Shown here: piece after piece, positions 51,410 through 54,999 of the stretch
Layout of the letters: each line of letters starts with the position of its first letter
Position numbering within the stretch: position 1 is the stretch's first letter
Source: Gallionella sp.
GTDB lineage: Bacteria > Pseudomonadota > Gammaproteobacteria > Burkholderiales > Gallionellaceae
Direction: 5' to 3'
DNA length: 54,999 bases
Assembly: GCA_028714075.1 (NCBI GenBank)
Contig: JAQTMZ010000007.1
Span: forward strand, 141,466 to 196,464
Notes under the pieces: generated by a model
Told to the model about the DNA's origin: nothing
Database searches by the model: none
What the model saw: the letters and a program-made list of their open reading frames with translations, nothing else
Translations under genes and position numbers: made by a program

Positions 51410-53464
51410 TCAAACTGGTTTCTGCAGTGGCAGGCACAAGCGGAAAGTGCTGCCGCTGCTCGGTGTTGAAGCGACTTCGGCATACCCTCCGTGAGATGTG
51501 GCGATCCAGTTAATCAGGTAAAGGCCAAGACCAGTACCCCGGATTTTGCTCCCATGCTCCCCACGGATAAACTTCTCGATAAAAATGCGCTGCTGAAGTT
51601 CCGGGGCGATACCCGGACCCTGATCGGTTACCTCGACGCATAATATGTTTGCTTTGCTCTGCACAATGCGCAGGTCGATATCGCTGTCCGGCGGGGAGTA
51701 TTTGATGGCGTTGTCGATCAGGTTGCCAATGGCAATACCGATCAGATGCCAGTCCGCCAGAAGCATGGCATCGCCGCCCCATGGCGCATAGCGGATGGAA
51801 CGGCCATGGTTTGCCGTAAGCGTTTCTACAAGCTCCTCGCAGAAAATATTAAGATCGCGCATCTGCAAATTCAGCTCATTGTCTTTCATGTTGATGCGGT
51901 CTTCATCGAGAAATTTATTTGTCAGCAATGCAAGTTGCAGCACCGCACCCATGATTTTTTCGATACGAGGTTGCCAATCGGGTTGTTTGGACTGCGCCAG
52001 TGCGTTCAGCATTTGCGCGGTATTGCCGATCACCGCAACCGGGCTGCGGATTTCGTGCGCCATCAGTGACAGCAGGTTAGCCTTGTTTTCCCGGCTGTTT
52101 TTTTCCTGCTGGAGCGAGACTTCCAGCATTTCCTTGGCATCGCTGAGTTCTTTGGTGCGCTTCCTGATTTCTTCTTCCATCCAGTTATGCGTCTTGTGGA
52201 CGGCATGGCGCATGGCTTGGAATTGTGCGGTCAGTTGTCCGATCTCGCCGCTGCCTTTTTCTGCCGGAGCACCCGCGTAATCTCCTTGGCGGATGCGGTC
52301 GGAGGCAGCGGACAGGGCGGCAACGGGCCGCAGCACCAGCCTGCGCAGGGAAAGTAACAAGATAGCCATAAGGCCGAGCGCGACTCCACCAAGCGCCAGC
52401 CCCATTTCCAGAAAATCATGCGGCGGCAGCAGTACGGACAGGTCAAGCAGGGTGACGTCGTACCAGCCCGCTTCCGGCAACGCCACCATGCCGGCGAGAT
52501 AGCGGTTACCCTTGATATGCACGAATTTTGTTGCCACGGGTGAGCCGACAAGATAGCGCTGGCCTTTGATATACACAGATTTTGCCGCCATGGACGGGCT
52601 GCCATTTTCAAACTGGCTGATGGCCTGCCGTATCCATACGCGGTCTTCCGGATTGTCCAGCATCTGATCGATCGAATGCTGGTGGTCGGGAAATTTGGCG
52701 ATACTGGAAAAATTGATGCTGTCGATATCGTGGTAAATCTGGATGGCCGCGTTGCGGTCGATGAACAGGTTCGTCACACCGGATTGTGGAGCGTCAGTCA
52801 CATGGAGGATAAAGTCACCCATATCCAGGCCTGTTCCCAGCACGCCTAGTACCTTGTCGCCATCGCGCAGCAGCATATTGACCCAAACCTTGGTTACGCC
52901 GAGATTGGAGTTGGAATCCACGTTGATATTGTAGTCAGCAACGCTTTTGATGGTGGCATAAAACCACGCATCCGCCGGTTTTGCGGGATCCAGTGTGTAG
53001 CGTGGCTGATTGCCATGATTCGAATTGCCCGGGTTTTTTCCGCCGGCATCGTTGAAGTAATAATGCCCCGACCCGGTGAGCGCCAGAAAGTAATTACCGT
53101 CCTGAAAGCGTTGGCGATACTTTTCCATCTCCGCCAGCGCCTGCTGATATAGTTGCGGGTTTTGCTCGTTTGCGGCCCACTGTTTGATAACGGCGTTATC
53201 TGCCATCTGGCGTGCCAGCGCCACCTCACGGATGAGGGGTTGCAGGGTATGCGCCTTGTCGTAGAGCACCTGTTTTTCGGCGAAACGCGCACCGATGCGC
53301 TCCACCATCCGCTCCGCGACGCTGTTGAAGACAACCCAGATCACCAGCGCCAGAAATAGTGACGATGCCCCAAAGATCAGCAGGAAGCGGGTTTGCAGGC
53401 TTAGCCCGCTTAAAAATAGTTGCACGTTGTGCAGACGATTGTGTAAATTGAACATAGAATTCAA
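51410..53464 (-). CDS. CACHE-type membrane sensor histidine kinase
   Basis: 684 residues. A membrane helix (about 28-48), a long periplasmic part (about 50-350) of CACHE type (GNYFLALTGSGHYYFND, VNMLLRDGDKVLGVLGTGLDM), a second helix (about 354-374) and a HAMP segment (about 375-428) precede the kinase core. H470 lies in LSLMAHEIRSPVAV, N-box NLIDNAIKYSPP and the G2 loop GTGLGLYLINWIA follow. The ligand is unknown. The periplasmic part holds a duplicated segment (VYIKGQRYLVG and VHIKGNRYLAG). Divergent from a response regulator, 37 bp apart. Confidence 0.93.
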   Translation of the reverse strand: MNSMFNLHNRLHNVQLFLSGLSLQTRFLLIFGASSLFLALVIWVVFNSVAERMVERIGARFAEKQVLYDKAHTLQPLIREVALARQMADNAVIKQWAANEQNPQLYQQALAEMEKYRQRFQDGNYFLALTGSGHYYFNDAGGKNPGNSNHGNQPRYTLDPAKPADAWFYATIKSVADYNINVDSNSNLGVTKVWVNMLLRDGDKVLGVLGTGLDMGDFILHVTDAPQSGVTNLFIDRNAAIQIYHDIDSINFSSIAKFPDHQHSIDQMLDNPEDRVWIRQAISQFENGSPSMAAKSVYIKGQRYLVGSPVATKFVHIKGNRYLAGMVALPEAGWYDVTLLDLSVLLPPHDFLEMGLALGGVALGLMAILLLSLRRLVLRPVAALSAASDRIRQGDYAGAPAEKGSGEIGQLTAQFQAMRHAVHKTHNWMEEEIRKRTKELSDAKEMLEVSLQQEKNSRENKANLLSLMAHEIRSPVAVIGNTAQMLNALAQSKQPDWQPRIEKIMGAVLQLALLTNKFLDEDRINMKDNELNLQMRDLNIFCEELVETLTANHGRSIRYAPWGGDAMLLADWHLIGIAIGNLIDNAIKYSPPDSDIDLRIVQSKANILCVEVTDQGPGIAPELQQRIFIEKFIRGEHGSKIRGTGLGLYLINWIATSHGGYAEVASTPSSGSTFRLCLPLQKPV

Positions 53465-53501
53465 AATCCCTGATCAGGTTGGTCAAGTCCAAGGTGGCCT
53501 T

Positions 53502-54191
53502 ATGACACGCATTATCGTAGTGGAAGATGATATCGGACAACTTGAAGAGCTGGTTTCTTTTCTCAAATATTCCGACCATGAAGCGCGCGGAGCGGTGAAT
53601 GGCACCGAACTCGAAAACTGTTTGGCGCAATTCAACCCGGAAATTGTGCTGCTTGACTACAGTCTGCCGGGGGATACCGGTGCTGCGCTGGCAGAGCGGT
53701 TGCGCGGAAGATTTGGCACATCAATCGGCATCGTCATGGTGACGGCACTTAACCGGGGGACTGACCGTATTGAATGCCGTCTTGCGGGGGCAGATAATTA
53801 CCTTGTTAAACCGATTAACTTTGTCGAGTTGCTGGCGCTTATTGACAATATGTCCAAACGCCTCAATTCATTGCCGCCCATGGAACAATCGTGGCAACTG
53901 CTGCTGGCGCGGTCCGAGTTGATGCCGCCAGGGTCGCCTGCCATTCCGTTGACTAACTGGGAACTATCGTTGCTGCGAACAATGGCCGATATGGATAACC
54001 AGCAGGCAGACCGCGATACCTTGATTAAAGCCTTGGGCAAGGAACCGCTCCACTATGACCCGCGCGCCCTTGAAACCTGCATGAGCCGGTTGCGGCGCAA
54101 ACTGCCGGGTTTGGATAGCGGCAGCAATCCCCTGCAAACAGTGCGTGGCGTGGGTTACAAATTTATCCGTCCGCTGGTTGTGGTGCGGTAG
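53502..54191 (+). CDS. OmpR-type response regulator
   Basis: I start at ATG 53502 (AAGGTGG upstream), giving 229 residues. The receiver shows VVEDD (6-10), D52 (LLDYSLPGDTG), T in VMVTAL and K in LVKPINF. The output is an OmpR-type winged helix (about 140-225): LTNWELSLLRTMADM, then ALETCMSRLRRKLPG and VRGVGYKFIRP. Partner of the kinase at 51410. A MITE-like element begins 6 bp after the stop. Confidence 0.93.
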   Translation: MTRIIVVEDDIGQLEELVSFLKYSDHEARGAVNGTELENCLAQFNPEIVLLDYSLPGDTGAALAERLRGRFGTSIGIVMVTALNRGTDRIECRLAGADNYLVKPINFVELLALIDNMSKRLNSLPPMEQSWQLLLARSELMPPGSPAIPLTNWELSLLRTMADMDNQQADRDTLIKALGKEPLHYDPRALETCMSRLRRKLPGLDSGSNPLQTVRGVGYKFIRPLVVVR

Positions 54192-54197
54192 CGCTCC

Positions 54198-54345
54198 TTA
54201 GAACGTGTTTTAAAAGTTACTGCGCGTCCGAATTGCGGCGTTGCGCGGTGCTCGGAATCCTCATGTACTCAAGTACATTCCGGTTCCTGCGCTCCGTGCG
54301 CCTTGTACTTCGGCCTGCTCGTTACACTTTTAAAATACGTTCTTA
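54198..54345. mobile_element. MITE-like element with inverted termini and TTA duplication
   Basis: AGAACGTGTTTTAAAAGT (54200-54217) is mirrored by ACTTTTAAAATACGTTCT (54326-54343), one mismatch in 18. TTA (54198-54200 and 54343-54345) borders both ends. The interior holds a palindrome around ATGTACTCAAGTACAT and the CTCGGAATCC motif of repeats seen in proteobacteria. It has no gene. Its style is that of the element at 2177-2364, but its termini differ. Confidence 0.65.
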
Positions 54346-54388
54346 GTAATTTCAGCACAGATAATCCATTAGAACCAAAATGTCGCGT

Positions 54389-54448
54389 TGTAGGAGCAGG
54401 CCATGCCCGCGACATTTCGATGGATCGCGGGCATGGCCCGCTCCTACA
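54389..54448. repeat. GTAGGAGC-type extragenic palindrome
   Basis: TGTAGGAGCAGGCCATGCCC GCGA (54389-54412) pairs with its inverse at 54425-54448 with one mismatch in 24, across 12 bp. This GTAGGAGCGGGCCATGCCCGCG repeat is widespread in gamma- and betaproteobacteria. Confidence 0.8.
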
Positions 54449-54884
54449 GGGTTCTCGTTGGGCAAAGCGTAGCCTAACGCACTGCCCGACCGCTTCGACA
54501 AGCTCAGGACAGGCATGGTGGGGGCAGACTTACCCTATGGTTGCTACTTCTTGCCGTACACATCCTGCAACATATCCAAGGAGGGGTGAGCACGCGGCGA
54601 ACTGTCAGTATTTGTCAGTTTATTGTTGGTATTTGTCAGCCTTTAATCCTTAATTTTCGATAAGCTTATTCAAGTTGCGAATCTGTGAATATCGCTTGGG
54701 TCAAGCCCGTACAACACAATAGCCCGTACAGCACAACAAAGAAAATAAAATGGTTGGGTGCAGACAACAAAAGTGGCATGAATCGTGCGGGTGGGGGTAA
54801 TGCAAGTCCGGGAGAATTTACTCGGCTTTTTTACGCGCAAAAAATGGATGCTCAATAAAAAAACGGGAATAAAACCATCCGACT
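54449..54884. other. About 430 bp without a clear gene
   Basis: The start holds a copy of the dispersed repeat (54492-54513, CGCTTCGACAAGCTCAGGAC). Beyond it I see no gene with a ribosome site, only scattered short frames. The GC content falls towards the right end. Confidence 0.5.
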
Positions 54885-54999
54885 ATGCCCACAGTTTCAC
54901 TTCCTAGGCGGAGCAATTTGCCTGCACTCGCCACAGTAAAAATCACAACCAATATCACAACCAATATCGATGAGTTTGCCATGCGGAAAAGACGTAACC
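54885..54999 (+). CDS. Possible partial gene running off the right edge
   Basis: A frame opens at ATG 54885 (MPTVSLPRRSNLPALATVKI) and stays open to the window end, 38 codons. There is no good ribosome site and no recognisable domain. It contains a duplicated ITTNI. A chance frame of this length is quite possible. Confidence 0.2.
   Translation, partial: MPTVSLPRRSNLPALATVKITTNITTNIDEFAMRKRRN

Noticed and set aside
53295..53501. An extended start for the OmpR-type regulator
   Set aside because: It would overlap the divergent kinase gene; the ATG at 53502 has AAGGTGG and begins the receiver fold.

Overview
The window looks like a chromosomal segment of a betaproteobacterium, most likely near Gallionellaceae/Nitrosomonadales. 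This is inferred from the gene order recJ-prfB-lysS, coaBC-dut next to radC, guaBA, RF2 with a programmed frameshift, and the dispersed TTCGACAAGCTCAGG-type repeats. Species cannot be fixed from the sequence alone.

Layout: (1) 1-5.7 kb: a repeat-rich lipoprotein running off the left edge, a DUF7931-like protein, a coupled peroxiredoxin/SlyD pair, a MITE-like element, a CopA copper ATPase, a small DUF2892 membrane protein and a Crp/Fnr regulator with a CRP-type palindrome beside it. (2) 5.8-18.9 kb: the lysS-prfB-(MgtC/DUF4010)-recJ block, all on the minus strand. prfB and lysS are separated by about 7.4 kb of accessory DNA. It holds two toxin-antitoxin pairs, a SYLF lipid-binding protein and a tightly overlapping minus-strand cassette: ORF6N protein, D12-class adenine methyltransferase, membrane-anchored PLD-like protein, beta-RFAP-synthase-like GHMP protein and a Ham1-P-loop kinase-winged-helix fusion. 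This cassette is the best candidate for an undescribed system. (3) 19-24.3 kb: aspartate kinase, tRNA-Ser(GCU), dut, coaBC, a small two-gene insertion and radC. (4) 24.4-29.8 kb: an AMIN-TPR-outer-membrane-barrel protein followed by a 1163-residue FecR-domain protein carrying three related C-terminal barrel-like repeats, which together resemble a Slam-like/type XI secretion pair. (5) 30-37 kb: PpiC isomerase, guaB-guaA with an inserted four-helix-bundle gene, a PII protein, GreB, a Ser/Thr kinase-cNMP fusion and tRNA-Glu(UUC). (6) 37.2-45.2 kb: a mobile-element-like block of DNA-handling genes (wHTH, HU, WGR-ligase fusion, DUF932, YqaJ exonuclease, ICE-type metal-binding/RDF-like protein, short beta-clamp). 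Most are set apart by a terminator hairpin and have a strong ribosome binding site. The block ends at a frameshifted fragment of a histidine kinase gene. (7) 45.4-54.2 kb: a signalling cluster (HDOD, GAF-PAS histidine kinase, Rcp-like response regulator, REC-PAS-GGDEF), a decayed IS3-family transposase and a divergent CACHE-type kinase/OmpR-type regulator pair. The right end is repeat-rich, with a second MITE-like element and no clear gene.

How the genes work together: the housekeeping genes cover translation (lysS, prfB), repair (recJ, radC), nucleotide and cofactor synthesis (guaBA, dut, coaBC) and nitrogen sensing (PII). Two accessory regions, 7.4-14.7 kb and 37.2-45.3 kb, interrupt this backbone. 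The first is defence-like in character. The second looks like a replication/recombination toolkit from an integrative element whose integrase is not in view.
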